A DNA stretch of 64,000 nt from Burkholderia sp. Ac-20365 (GTDB lineage: Bacteria > Pseudomonadota > Gammaproteobacteria > Burkholderiales > Burkholderiaceae), in assembly GCF_017104715.1 (NCBI RefSeq), contig NZ_JAAGPI010000003.1, forward strand, positions 310,001 through 374,000, in the 5' to 3' direction. Both the position numbers and the translations under genes were made by a program. The notes beneath the pieces are model-generated. The model did not search any database, was not told where the DNA came from, and was given only the letters and a program-made list of their open reading frames with translations. Shown in pieces: positions 9,669 through 18,244 of this stretch. Within the stretch, counting starts at the first letter, position 1. Each line of letters starts with the position of its first letter.

Positions 9669-9992
9669 TCAGGCACTTTTCTTGATTATTTCCCACCGCC
9701 CTCCGACGGTCTCCACCGGATTCTCACGGTACCAGGCAAATTCGTCCTTATCGGGAAGCGTGGCGGGATTCTTCAGGTTGCAATCGCTCAGAATGCAGAT
9801 GGACGTTCCGGCGGCAGTCAGTTTCATATGCGTTTCAAGCGCCATCGCAACTATCCAGACGCCTGATGCCGGACACCATTCAAAATTGTTGAAACTTTGC
9901 CTGCTCCAGGTACCATTTTCACGAAACAGGATTACAACTTCCGCGTCTGAGCTCAGATCAGTAAAGCCGTACAGCCTGATGGTAATGTCCAT
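9669..9992 (-). CDS. Small protein of unknown function (107 aa)
   Basis: The start is placed at the ATG at 9992, which has a GGGAGAG site upstream, rather than at the longer frame opening at 10136. The product is a small soluble protein with aromatic and acidic residues and no signal peptide or membrane segment. It begins MDITIRLYGFTDLSSDAEV and has a C-terminal ENPVETVGGRWEII. I do not recognise it. It lies just upstream of, and divergent from, the sigma54 activator gene. Confidence 0.5.
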   Translation of the reverse strand: MDITIRLYGFTDLSSDAEVVILFRENGTWSRQSFNNFEWCPASGVWIVAMALETHMKLTAAGTSICILSDCNLKNPATLPDKDEFAWYRENPVETVGGRWEIIKKSA

Positions 9993-10577
9993 GGCCCAAT
10001 CTCTCCCATATTGAATTGACCTTGTCTGGCTACTCTCGCCAGCCAGTCTGCTGGCTGCGTGGCGCAGGTATGTACGCAAACGCACATCCGGTGCAAAAAA
10101 GAAGGCGATTTTTGCGGCTGGCGTAACCAGCCGCATGTCATGAGCTTCGATGCAGGGTCCGTAACGGACGTTCCAGCGATATGTTCCTGACGTTTCCCTT
10201 GATATGCTGCCTGCGACCTCCTACATTGAATCTGGGACGCAGGTAGACCGAACGCGGAAAATATGCGCTGCTACGGCGCATGCCCCCCGTTTCCAGACGC
10301 GGAAATGGCGCAATCCAGCGGCCCGTAACACATCCGCTATTCGTCGCCAGCCGGATACCCCCAATCAAGAATTTCAAAAACGCGTTACGCACGCCGATTA
10401 TTTCGGGATACGAATCTAATAAATAAGTCACGTCTATCTGTGCGGCCCGCGCCGTACCTGGGCAAGGCAGCGGACGACCTCATCCGCCAGACGTGCCAGT
10501 ACGATTGCCGAAGTAGCGGGGCTCACAACACCCAGAAAACAAGACGTTCTGTGCAGATACCGCGTCATTAGGGCTTC
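9993..10577. other. Divergent intergenic region upstream of the sigma54 activator
   Basis: No gene is supported; the 97-codon frame at 10138-10431 on the minus strand looks spurious. The region must contain the promoters for the leftward 107-aa gene and the rightward activator gene, but no clear sigma70 or sigma54 elements were recognised. Confidence 0.35.
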
Positions 10578-11564
10578 ATGCACGGCTCTCACAGAATCCG
10601 TGCGGAGCAAAGCGTGGCGACAGATGCGGCGAGCCTTGCCATTGTAGGCACAAGCCCCCCAATAAACGCGCTCAAAGCGTATCTGCCCAAGGTAGCGCGC
10701 TCGCATGCAACCGCGCTTGTGACGGGAGAAACGGGAACGGGCAAGGAACTCGTCGCGCGCGCCATACACGAACTCGGCCCGCGTGCACAACGACCTTTTG
10801 TGGTCGTCAACTGCGGTGCGCTTCCGGACACGCTGGTCGAATCGGAACTGTTTGGGCACGCACGCGGCGCATTTACTGGTGCGCACACAACCACGCAAGG
10901 CAGGTTCGCAGCGGCCGACGGAGGGACCCTGTTCCTTGATGAAGTCGGTGAACTCAGCCTCCCGGCTCAGGCGAAGCTCCTCAGGGTACTCGAATCAAAA
11001 GAGATTGAACCGTTGGGGGGCGGCCCGCTTCGCAGGATCGATGTACGGGTGGTCGCTGCCACCAACCGCGAACTGCAGACCGAAGTCCTCGAAAAACGAT
11101 TCAGGGCCGACCTCTTCTACCGTCTGAATGTTGCGCGGCTGGACATCCCGCCACTTCGGGAAAGGCGCCCGGACATTCCCCTGCTCGCCCATCACGCGGT
11201 AGCTGAATTCAACAGGCGGGATCACTGCCGTGTCGGCGACATTGGCGAGCCACTGATGGAATGTCTCATGGCGCATGACTGGCCGGGAAATGTACGCGAA
11301 TTGCGCAACCTGATCGAAGCGGTATTTATTGACCCGCCCCAAGGTACGATCAGGTTCGAAGATTTACCCCCCGTTTTCCAGAGACTGTTCGGCAAGTACA
11401 GGACGACATCCCCATCCGAACGGGCCCGCATGATCGACGCGCTCGAACAGAGCCGTGGCAACAAGGCTGAGGCCGCCAAGTCGCTGAAGTGTTCGCGCAT
11501 GACACTTTATCGCAAGCTTGCCAGGTACAACATCACTTCGACATTGCCCGAACGGGAAGACTGA
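10578..11564 (+). CDS. Sigma54-dependent transcriptional activator without a sensor domain
   Basis: This is an AAA+ bacterial enhancer-binding protein. Walker A is GETGTGKE (about 50-57), the sigma54-contacting loop GAFTGA is intact (97-102), Walker B is [12 protein letters not shown], and the C terminus has a Fis-type helix-turn-helix (about 290-322, with [20 protein letters not shown]). There is no receiver, GAF or other sensory domain before the AAA+ module, as in PspF-type activators. An in-frame GTG at 10614 with GGAG 6 bp upstream is an alternative start. Directly downstream lie tandem repeats and a sigma54-type promoter, so it most likely activates the cluster starting at 11808. Control would have to come through a partner protein or expression level. 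Confidence 0.9.
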   Translation: MHGSHRIRAEQSVATDAASLAIVGTSPPINALKAYLPKVARSHATALVTGETGTGKELVARAIHELGPRAQRPFVVVNCGALPDTLVESELFGHARGAFTGAHTTTQGRFAAADGGTLFLDEVGELSLPAQAKLLRVLESKEIEPLGGGPLRRIDVRVVAATNRELQTEVLEKRFRADLFYRLNVARLDIPPLRERRPDIPLLAHHAVAEFNRRDHCRVGDIGEPLMECLMAHDWPGNVRELRNLIEAVFIDPPQGTIRFEDLPPVFQRLFGKYRTTSPSERARMIDALEQSRGNKAEAAKSLKCSRMTLYRKLARYNITSTLPERED

Positions 11565-11630
11565 CGGCGCACATTGCCCATACGTGTATCCGTGCGGGCG
11601 TGGCGTTCACGCCCCCAGCAGTGATCACGC

Positions 11631-11657
11631 GTCACACATGTCACACGTGTCACATGC
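11631..11657 (+). repeat. Three tandem 9-bp repeats, likely activator-binding sites
   Basis: GTCACACAT (11631-11639), GTCACACGT (11640-11648) and GTCACATGC (11649-11657) follow each other without gaps. An inverted GTGACAC lies at 11671-11677. They sit about 110-130 bp upstream of a sigma54-type promoter, the usual place for enhancer-binding-protein sites. Binding by the product of 10578-11564 is inference. Confidence 0.6.
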
Positions 11658-11763
11658 CAGCCGGGACCGCGTGACACCCATGCTGTTACACGGGCGGTGC
11701 CTGGGTAACAGACAGGGCCGTGTCTGCACGATGTCTGCACGTGCTCACAGCCCTTTCTCCCGA

Positions 11764-11779
11764 TGGCATGCAGCTTGCC
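11764..11779 (+). promoter_or_regulatory. Sigma54 (-24/-12) promoter for the central cluster
   Basis: TGGCATGCAGCTTGCC matches the consensus TGGCACG-N4-TTGCW closely, with exactly 10 bases between GG and GC. It lies 29 bp upstream of the first gene (11808) and downstream of the three 9-bp repeats, and the preceding gene encodes a sigma54 activator. It is a strong candidate from sequence alone. Confidence 0.75.
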
Positions 11780-11807
11780 TTGAAGAGACGAACTTCAGGA
11801 TACGCCG

Positions 11808-12194
11808 ATGCCGCCTTCTGACCGGAATCGAAACAGTCGGCCCAAAGCACCGCTTGCGCGCTACGCCAACTATTTCGAGATCAGCCACAACGCGTTCGAG
11901 TTCCTGATCGATTTCGGTCAGTATCAACCGGACACACGCCGCGTCCAGTTGCACAGCCGCATGGCAAGTAGCCCGACGCATGCCAAGCTGCTTTGTGCGG
12001 TGCTCAGCATTGCCGTGCGCGAGTTCGAAGAGGAGTACGGAGAGATTGCAGACCTGCTCGACACTGACGATCTGTTCGAGCTGATCCTGAAATCCCTGCC
12101 TGACTTCGAACAGCGCGCCGCTTGCGCGCGTCACCAGGAAGTTCGCACCGAAGAACCTGAGAACCACAGCAGACCTCGACAGAAAAAAAGGTGA
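11808..12194 (+). CDS. DUF3467-like small protein, first gene of the cluster
   Basis: This 128-aa protein shows the DUF3467 pattern: RYANYFEISHNAFEFLIDFG near the N terminus, an HSRMASSPTHAKLL segment and a REFEEEYGEI helix. The family is small and of unknown function. Here the C-terminal 30 residues are charged and probably disordered. An AGGA site precedes the ATG. It is the first gene after the sigma54 promoter and ends 3 bp before the next start, so it is co-transcribed with the 1284-aa papain-like protein. No enzymatic residues are apparent; an adaptor or assembly role would be inference. Confidence 0.7.
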   Translation: MPPSDRNRNSRPKAPLARYANYFEISHNAFEFLIDFGQYQPDTRRVQLHSRMASSPTHAKLLCAVLSIAVREFEEEYGEIADLLDTDDLFELILKSLPDFEQRAACARHQEVRTEEPENHSRPRQKKR

Positions 12195-12197
12195 ATC

Positions 12198-15100
12198 ATG
12201 CCCGTCCAGATCCGCCCCACCCGGCTCGAAGTGAGCGACCGGTTTCCGATGCTGGGCTTCAGTATTCGAACGGATGGCCCGCCCCAGCGTGTCGAAGTGG
12301 CAATCGGTGCCGAACCCGGTCTTTTCAGCCGCGAGGGAAAGTCGCGCAGAAGCGCATCAAACTTCTATTCCACCCGGGTTGTGGGCCCGCTGCAGATCGC
12401 GGCAGGGCAAGGAGTCTACGTCGTACCGCCAGAGGTGCTCGCAAGACTTGTGGGTAACGAACGGCTTTACTATGGCCTCGCCATACAGGGTGATGATCCA
12501 TCTTCGGTCATGAAAGTCGCCGTGTCGCCCGCCGAAGGTAGCCCGTACGTGTCCCTGAAGGGGTTAAGCGCGCGAAGCATGCAGCGCGTGCGTGTGATTC
12601 CCAACCGCCAGCAACGCGCCGCCGGTTACGGCAATGTCGGCCCGGGAAGCCTCGACTGGGCGGGGGACGATGCCACACCCGGGATGGAACCCGCGGGCGG
12701 GAAAAACGGGCACAACGTACCACCGACGGGCAACGGTTCGGGCACGCCCGATCGTGCACCACCGCCACCACCACCTGCCCCCTATGACGACGGGTTCGGA
12801 CCCATGCCGGTATCAACATCACCCACGTCGCCCATGTCGCCAGTTTCAGGCTCACCCGATCCGCGCTCACCCGCTCCCATTGCCCGCGATCCATCCGACC
12901 TGCCTGCCCCGCCTGCCCGCAGCATGGAGGCGAGCCCAATCACGATCACGGGACAACAGCAGCCCGTCACGCCGCCGTCCGTGCGGCAGCTTGACAGTGT
13001 CCAGAAGGCCCTGATCCTGAGCGCCCTGGCAGCAGCTTCGGGCCCCGTTGGCCTCGCGCCACTTCTGGCCACCTTCCCCGTCGCCGCACGCGCCGCGGGT
13101 GTGTCAATAGGTATCGGGCCATCAGTGGGCGGTGGACTCGGCGCAGGTGGCGCATTGGGCTGCGGCCTGATCTACGGGCCTGATGGTGAGCTGGGTGCCT
13201 ACGGATCAGCGGAAGTCGACATCGGCTTCATCACGTCAATCGGCGCCACCGTACAGATTACCGTGACGCGCGGTGGAATCGCGAGCTTCAATGGCTGGTC
13301 CATGGCGCTAGCCATCTCGGGCGGAGAAGGTGTCGTCGGCGGAGCATCCGCCCTGTTTGATACGATCGGCAATTTCCAGGGGATCAGCGCCTCGGTCGGC
13401 ATCGGCGCAGGCTTCTCGCCCGTGGACTTTTATGTCGCGGCACAAAGAAGCGTCAGCACGCAGCTGGGCATGGCCGCAAGCCTCGGCTACACGCGCAGTG
13501 CACTCACCTCCGCACGCATCGCGCGCGCACCCGGCCGGATATCCCGGGGCCTAGCGTCAGACACCGGGCAGATCGAGCTCAGGTACCGCATGTTCATTCC
13601 ATCGCCCCTGATTGATTCGCCCACGGCGGTGTGGGAGGGTGACGGTCGCGACTTTGCCTTCGATGGCGGCACAAGCCGCGGGGAAGTCCGCGCCATCGTG
13701 CGCCTGACACCGGGCGGTGGCATTGCCGGCATTGACGTGCTTGACAGGCATTGGGGCAAGAGCTGCGAATACGCATCGTCTGATGCGCACCATGTCGATG
13801 GCAAGCCATCATGGTGGCTCGATCGCAATGAAGGCGCACAGCCCCTGCGATGCGACACGCTTGCCGTCACCGACGGGAACCTGCGCATCTATGCGGGTGC
13901 GTCAGGCACCACACGCCCCGCCCAAGCCATCGCCGAAGGTGCCTCGATCGTCACGATCGAGGCAAGCGGCGCGCTCCCCCTGTCACCCATTGCGCCCGCC
14001 ATTGATGCCGACATTTCGGTAATGATCCGCGCGACAGGTGATGGTCTTGAAGTCAAGGTGGAAGGCGAGCACGACGGTTTCCCATGCCACGAACTGTATG
14101 CCAATGGCGTATGCATTTACATATTCGATCCGGTGGCAACCGGAAGCTCTCCCCTCGCCTTGTTGCCACCCATGGACATCACCGTCAGCACACCCTGGAC
14201 ACAGATCGGCCCGATGGTACCCTCCTCCGCCGGAATGGCGCTCTCAGACGACGCCTGTTCATTGAACTGGGACGAGGTCGAGTCGGTCGCGCAGCCCACC
14301 GATGCAAGCTGCTGGGCTACGGCCGCTGCCATGATCATTGGCTGGCGCGATCGCGTGAGCGTGACGCCCGGGTTCGTGGCCGGCATCGGACAACGCTCGA
14401 TCAGCCGCGGCCTTGACCCCGCAGACATGAAACAGTTTGCAAGCGACGTCGGCCTCGCATTCGAATACCCGGTCTCATACACCGCCGACGCATTGCGCGC
14501 GCTACTCGAGCGCAACGGGCCGCTGTTCGTGACGGCAGCCGTGCCCGGTCTGCACGCGATTGTTGTGACCGGGTTATACAGCGGCGCGCCCGACGCCAGC
14601 ACCTACGTGCGAATCACTGACCCATGGGATCGCGCAGTTGGCACACCTGGCGCACCTGGCGCACCAGGCAGCTACCTGTCCACCCACGCGACGGGATCAC
14701 GATACATCATGAAATGGCAGGATTTCGTGTCCGAATACGAGCGCGCGGCAATAGACTACTCCGGCGTCACACTGCAGATCCTCAGCTCAGGGCCGCAGAC
14801 GGGCCGCATCCCAAACCGGGGCACCTCGACACCAGTGGGATACGCGCAGCAGCAAAACGACAGCGCCCCCCCGACCAACGTGCAGTTCGACGCCCGGGCA
14901 TGGCCCACCACAGCGCCCACCAGTCTGGAGCCGCAGGACAGCGCGGCCTCTGGCGACACCAGCGCGCAACGGCGCCTCGATATCTGGCAAGGCAGCCTGC
15001 AGCAGATCGCAGGAAACGTCTCGACAGCGCTGACGCACTTGCCCGCGCTCGCCCGCACCCGAAGCTGGACCATTGCCATTACAGGCGGTCCGTCATCCGG

Positions 15101-16052
15101 AATTGCGCTAGGCAGCGCGATCGGGGCGGGCATCGCACTGGGCGCCGATGGGCGCTCCTACACTTTCGGCCCTGCACAATCACAGCAGCAAAGCTCCGCC
15201 CCGGCCAGTCCGGGAGCACCGGGCGACATCCCTCGCATCGACCAGGGGACGTTACAGTTCACGGTGGTCGAGGGCGAAGACGCCGCTTCCATCACGCGCT
15301 GGACCCAGGCGGTCCGCTTTCGCGCGGACGATGCGCGGGTCCATAACGGCGCCGTTCTGCTCGCGGGCAATGGCACCTTCATCGGTGTGACCTTTGGTCT
15401 GAACCCGCTGGAAGGTCTTTCGCCCGAGAGCGTGTTCGATGCCGTCAAGGCGGCATACGCGCAAGGCGCAGGTCAACCGCCCTCGATCACACAGGCACTC
15501 CGGGCACGCCAGCTTGCACAGACGCCCACTCTGGAGTCACCCCCGCCACAGACACCACTACCGGCAGGCACACTGCGCCGGGTCACCGGTTCGATGAACG
15601 GTGTGACCTGGGATCTCATGCAGTTCGACGGGATGAAGGTACCGGCGAACGGATGGCGTGATGCGGGCGTGGGCGTAAGCCGCGGAGCGAAAGTCGACCT
15701 GGGTGACTGGCCCTATATCAATGCAGTGGGACCCGCGGCTGCGGCAGGCCAGCGCTCGTGTGCGCCCCTGAGCATCGACTGGTCGTACCAGGCAGGAGCC
15801 GTGGGAGACATTCGCATCACGCCTGGCGCCCTGAGCACATTCGATGGCCGCTCGATCACGGTCGAGGCGACGGTCGCGGACGGCACAGACACACCCGAGA
15901 TGGTCAGTCTGCGGGTGCACGTGCGCACGACCTTCAGCCGCGCGGGCGAGGCCGATGACGTCGCCGTGACGAGCGTCACCCTCTTTGGCGATGGCAGGCC
16001 GCCCGTGCGCGAAGATGCGTGGGAGATGGCCGGCACCAAGATCGCGGCCTGA
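12198..16052 (+). CDS. Large protein with embedded papain-like cysteine peptidase domain
   Basis: The domains of this 1284-aa protein are, in order: a beta-rich N-terminal domain (1-140), a Pro/Ser-rich linker (about 155-250), a Gly-rich amphipathic stretch (about 270-415), further beta-rich sequence, and a papain-like peptidase (about 685-840). The peptidase has Cys705 in DASCWATAAAM, His786 in GLHAIVVTGL and Asp808 in ITDPWD, resembling the C39/C70 (AvrRpt2-type) pattern. About 440 further residues include a second Gly/Ala-rich hydrophobic segment (about 965-985). There is no N-terminal signal peptide. An AGGTGA site precedes the ATG. It may be a structural or delivered protein that processes itself or partners; that is inference. 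The peptidase call is firm on motif order, the rest is unassigned. Confidence 0.75.
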   Translation: MPVQIRPTRLEVSDRFPMLGFSIRTDGPPQRVEVAIGAEPGLFSREGKSRRSASNFYSTRVVGPLQIAAGQGVYVVPPEVLARLVGNERLYYGLAIQGDDPSSVMKVAVSPAEGSPYVSLKGLSARSMQRVRVIPNRQQRAAGYGNVGPGSLDWAGDDATPGMEPAGGKNGHNVPPTGNGSGTPDRAPPPPPPAPYDDGFGPMPVSTSPTSPMSPVSGSPDPRSPAPIARDPSDLPAPPARSMEASPITITGQQQPVTPPSVRQLDSVQKALILSALAAASGPVGLAPLLATFPVAARAAGVSIGIGPSVGGGLGAGGALGCGLIYGPDGELGAYGSAEVDIGFITSIGATVQITVTRGGIASFNGWSMALAISGGEGVVGGASALFDTIGNFQGISASVGIGAGFSPVDFYVAAQRSVSTQLGMAASLGYTRSALTSARIARAPGRISRGLASDTGQIELRYRMFIPSPLIDSPTAVWEGDGRDFAFDGGTSRGEVRAIVRLTPGGGIAGIDVLDRHWGKSCEYASSDAHHVDGKPSWWLDRNEGAQPLRCDTLAVTDGNLRIYAGASGTTRPAQAIAEGASIVTIEASGALPLSPIAPAIDADISVMIRATGDGLEVKVEGEHDGFPCHELYANGVCIYIFDPVATGSSPLALLPPMDITVSTPWTQIGPMVPSSAGMALSDDACSLNWDEVESVAQPTDASCWATAAAMIIGWRDRVSVTPGFVAGIGQRSISRGLDPADMKQFASDVGLAFEYPVSYTADALRALLERNGPLFVTAAVPGLHAIVVTGLYSGAPDASTYVRITDPWDRAVGTPGAPGAPGSYLSTHATGSRYIMKWQDFVSEYERAAIDYSGVTLQILSSGPQTGRIPNRGTSTPVGYAQQQNDSAPPTNVQFDARAWPTTAPTSLEPQDSAASGDTSAQRRLDIWQGSLQQIAGNVSTALTHLPALARTRSWTIAITGGPSSGIALGSAIGAGIALGADGRSYTFGPAQSQQQSSAPASPGAPGDIPRIDQGTLQFTVVEGEDAASITRWTQAVRFRADDARVHNGAVLLAGNGTFIGVTFGLNPLEGLSPESVFDAVKAAYAQGAGQPPSITQALRARQLAQTPTLESPPPQTPLPAGTLRRVTGSMNGVTWDLMQFDGMKVPANGWRDAGVGVSRGAKVDLGDWPYINAVGPAAAAGQRSCAPLSIDWSYQAGAVGDIRITPGALSTFDGRSITVEATVADGTDTPEMVSLRVHVRTTFSRAGEADDVAVTSVTLFGDGRPPVREDAWEMAGTKIAA

Positions 16053-16074
16053 CTCGCACGCGTGGAGTCTTATC

Positions 16075-17214
16075 GTGACAAGCTCCTACGAAAAACCCGA
16101 GCTGCCCGCGCCCACGCATCCCGTGGGCGCCACCGTGACGGGCTACTCGCTTGCGCGCGATGCGTTTGGGCGCGAAATTGTCGAGCCTGCGGCGCCCGTT
16201 GCCAATGCGACGCCCGCGCCCGACGCGACAACCAGAAAGGAGATGGCAACCGATGCGATTGGCCGGCGAGCGGGCGCGCTGAGCGACGAGCTGGATTTTC
16301 CTGCCTTCGTCGCCTCGCTCATGCACGGTACCTTCGACGCGATGGTCGATTCGTCAATTCGCCAGATGCAGGCCTTCGCCGATCTGGTGGCCGCCGTTGC
16401 GAAACCGCTCGAACAGTTCACGCAGGAAAATGTTTCGGTTAACCAGGCACGTGACTATCTGGTCGAGCAACATCCCCGCGACATCGCACTGGCCTCAAGC
16501 GACGGGGAAATGACGCTGGTGCCCGTGACCAGACCCACTTCGGACGACGGGTTCACCTCCGGCGACGACGACGCTGCCTCGCCCCGATGGCTTGCAGACT
16601 ACGGTCACGACGGCGCGCAGCTCACACCGGAGTTTCTCGAGCAGGAACTGCTGCCTGTCGCACGCGCGCGCGTGGCGCGCTCACGGCTTCAGACGCTCTC
16701 GACGATGGTACTGCTTGGCATGAACCGCATCGTGATCAAGGATGGCACCATTGGTGCGCGCCTGCGCTTTCGCGCGGCTGCAGCCGATCACGCGGCCGTG
16801 CAGTACGCAACATCGGGCGACCCGGCAACGGGCGGGGAGAGCTGGGGCCGGCGCGCAGGTTCCAGCGAGCCGCCTGCAACGACCAAGGTTTCAACCGTCG
16901 GCGTGAACGTGCAGTCCGATAGTGAACTGAAGGCTGAGCTCTTTGGCGAAGTAAAGATCAATTTTGCCAGTGAGACGCTTCCGCTGGATCGCTTTATTGA
17001 CGAGGCAAAACGAACGCTGCTGGAGGGTCATTCGCGTAGTGCCCATAGCCCCCGCGAAACCGACGCGGCACGCCGCGTTTCGCAACCCGCACTTGCCGCC
17101 CCTGCAACGCCAGTCGCCCAGCTACCGCCCGCGATCGCCGTTGCGCCGGCAGCACCCATCGTGCCGTCCACTTCCGCCGTGCCGGCCGACACGCCACTAG
17201 TGGTCACGCGATGA
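16075..17214 (+). CDS. Four-member paralogue family, copy A (379 aa)
   Basis: The start is the GTG at 16075 with GGAG 7 bp upstream; the longer frame to 15985 overlaps the previous gene. It shares three blocks with the genes at 22597, 23963 and 26142. Block 1 (about 75-134) is FPAFVASLMHG followed by SSIRQMQAFADLVAAVAK and ARDYLVEQHP. Block 2 is RSRLQTLSTMVLLGMNRIVI followed by a DG turn. Block 3 is the amphipathic GEVKINFASETLPLDRF. The C-terminal tail is Ala/Pro-rich. Copy A lacks the N-terminal helical domain of the other three. There is no signal peptide or membrane helix. I do not recognise the family; the conserved helical block could be an oligomerisation interface. Confidence 0.8.
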   Translation: MTSSYEKPELPAPTHPVGATVTGYSLARDAFGREIVEPAAPVANATPAPDATTRKEMATDAIGRRAGALSDELDFPAFVASLMHGTFDAMVDSSIRQMQAFADLVAAVAKPLEQFTQENVSVNQARDYLVEQHPRDIALASSDGEMTLVPVTRPTSDDGFTSGDDDAASPRWLADYGHDGAQLTPEFLEQELLPVARARVARSRLQTLSTMVLLGMNRIVIKDGTIGARLRFRAAAADHAAVQYATSGDPATGGESWGRRAGSSEPPATTKVSTVGVNVQSDSELKAELFGEVKINFASETLPLDRFIDEAKRTLLEGHSRSAHSPRETDAARRVSQPALAAPATPVAQLPPAIAVAPAAPIVPSTSAVPADTPLVVTR

Positions 17215-17456
17215 CCGAGCGCCGCGAACTCGCAGACATGCTGGTAGACGTTGCTGACGGCGCCCTTGCAAGCGCCAGTGCAACGGGCATTCGCGCGACC
17301 TCGGTCGAAGTGTCGTTGCCTGTCGAGGTCGCGCTGCAGATGCGTGCCGGCGCACTGGCCGTTATCGCGGAGCTACCGCGTTTTGTGTTTCGCAGCAGCT
17401 TTGACGCGCCGCCCGGCCGGCTGAAGGTGATCTGGTCAGAAGGAGGCACCTCATGA
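17211..17456 (+). CDS. Small protein of unknown function (81 aa)
   Basis: It overlaps the previous gene by 4 bp (ATGA) and the next by 4 bp, so it is translationally coupled in the operon. The sequence predicts an N-terminal helix (ELADMLVDVADGAL) followed by strands (TSVEVSLPVEVAL, then FVFRSSFDAPPGRLKVIW). It has no signal peptide. The family is not recognised. Its place immediately before the trypco2-like protein suggests a small partner of that protein. Confidence 0.7.
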   Translation: MTERRELADMLVDVADGALASASATGIRATSVEVSLPVEVALQMRAGALAVIAELPRFVFRSSFDAPPGRLKVIWSEGGTS

Positions 17457-18244
17457 CGGAGCCCGCCACCACACTGCCGCTGGAGAATTTCATTCAGGCT
17501 GTCCAAAGCCAGCTCGACAAGGCGCAATCGGCCATGGCGATGAAAGCACGCAACCTTAACCTGCCGCTCACGTTCGCGATCAAGGACATCACGCTGGACC
17601 TGCGCGCCCATGTCGAGTTCTCACGCAGCGAAATACGCATCCGGCCTGCGGGCGCCAACGACGCCCAGGCGAGCGTCTTTCACCTCGTTTTCGCGGCGAT
17701 CACACGGCCGATGATTGAAGAGAATGCGACCGCGCTCACCGATGACCCGAACGATCGCCCGATCGACGATCTTGACGACGATAGCCTGACCGAGGAAAAC
17801 CGCCGGCAGCTCGAATGGATCGGCGTACGCACGGTCGACAAGCTCCGGGAACTGAGCGCGACGGGGGGCGTACCTGCCATCGGCCGCGTCACCGGGCTGC
17901 CCGTGGAACGGCTGCGCCGCGCGCTTGAGCGCGCCGCCGCGCCCACGGTCGAACACGTCACTCCGGTCGAAGCCCAGCCTGGCGAAGGCGCGATGGCACT
18001 CATGCGGGTCAGGGGGCGCAATCTGGTCGCACAGGATGCCAACGGCTCGGCGATCCCGCGCGTCACGCTCGATGGCCGGCCTGTCGCCATCGTCAATGCG
18101 AGCGAACGCGAGTTGCTGCTCGCACCGCAGGCCCATCAATGGGCGGGCGAGCTGTCCATCGCACCAGCGGCGGGCGCGGCCACCACCCTCAGTTTTGATC
18201 TCTCGCCGTTCGCGCCGCCCCCGGCAACAGGAGCCCCGTCATGA
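17453..18244 (+). CDS. Trypco2-like / helix-hairpin-helix / TIG-like protein
   Basis: This 263-aa soluble protein has an N-terminal part (about 8-85: a helix LENFIQAVQSQLDKAQ, then strands) that matches the general pattern of the trypsin-co-occurring domain trypco2. The middle (about 120-165) has two helix-hairpin-helix-like repeats (WIGVRTVDKLREL, then GLPVERLRRAL). The C terminus (about 165-255) looks like an IPT/TIG beta-sandwich (VRGRNLV, then VTLDGRPVAIV). Trypco domains are known as companions of peptidases in predicted conflict systems. Here the next gene, overlapping by 4 bp, is a subtilisin-like protease, which fits that theme. The trypco2 call is moderate. Confidence 0.55.
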   Translation: MTEPATTLPLENFIQAVQSQLDKAQSAMAMKARNLNLPLTFAIKDITLDLRAHVEFSRSEIRIRPAGANDAQASVFHLVFAAITRPMIEENATALTDDPNDRPIDDLDDDSLTEENRRQLEWIGVRTVDKLRELSATGGVPAIGRVTGLPVERLRRALERAAAPTVEHVTPVEAQPGEGAMALMRVRGRNLVAQDANGSAIPRVTLDGRPVAIVNASERELLLAPQAHQWAGELSIAPAAGAATTLSFDLSPFAPPPATGAPS

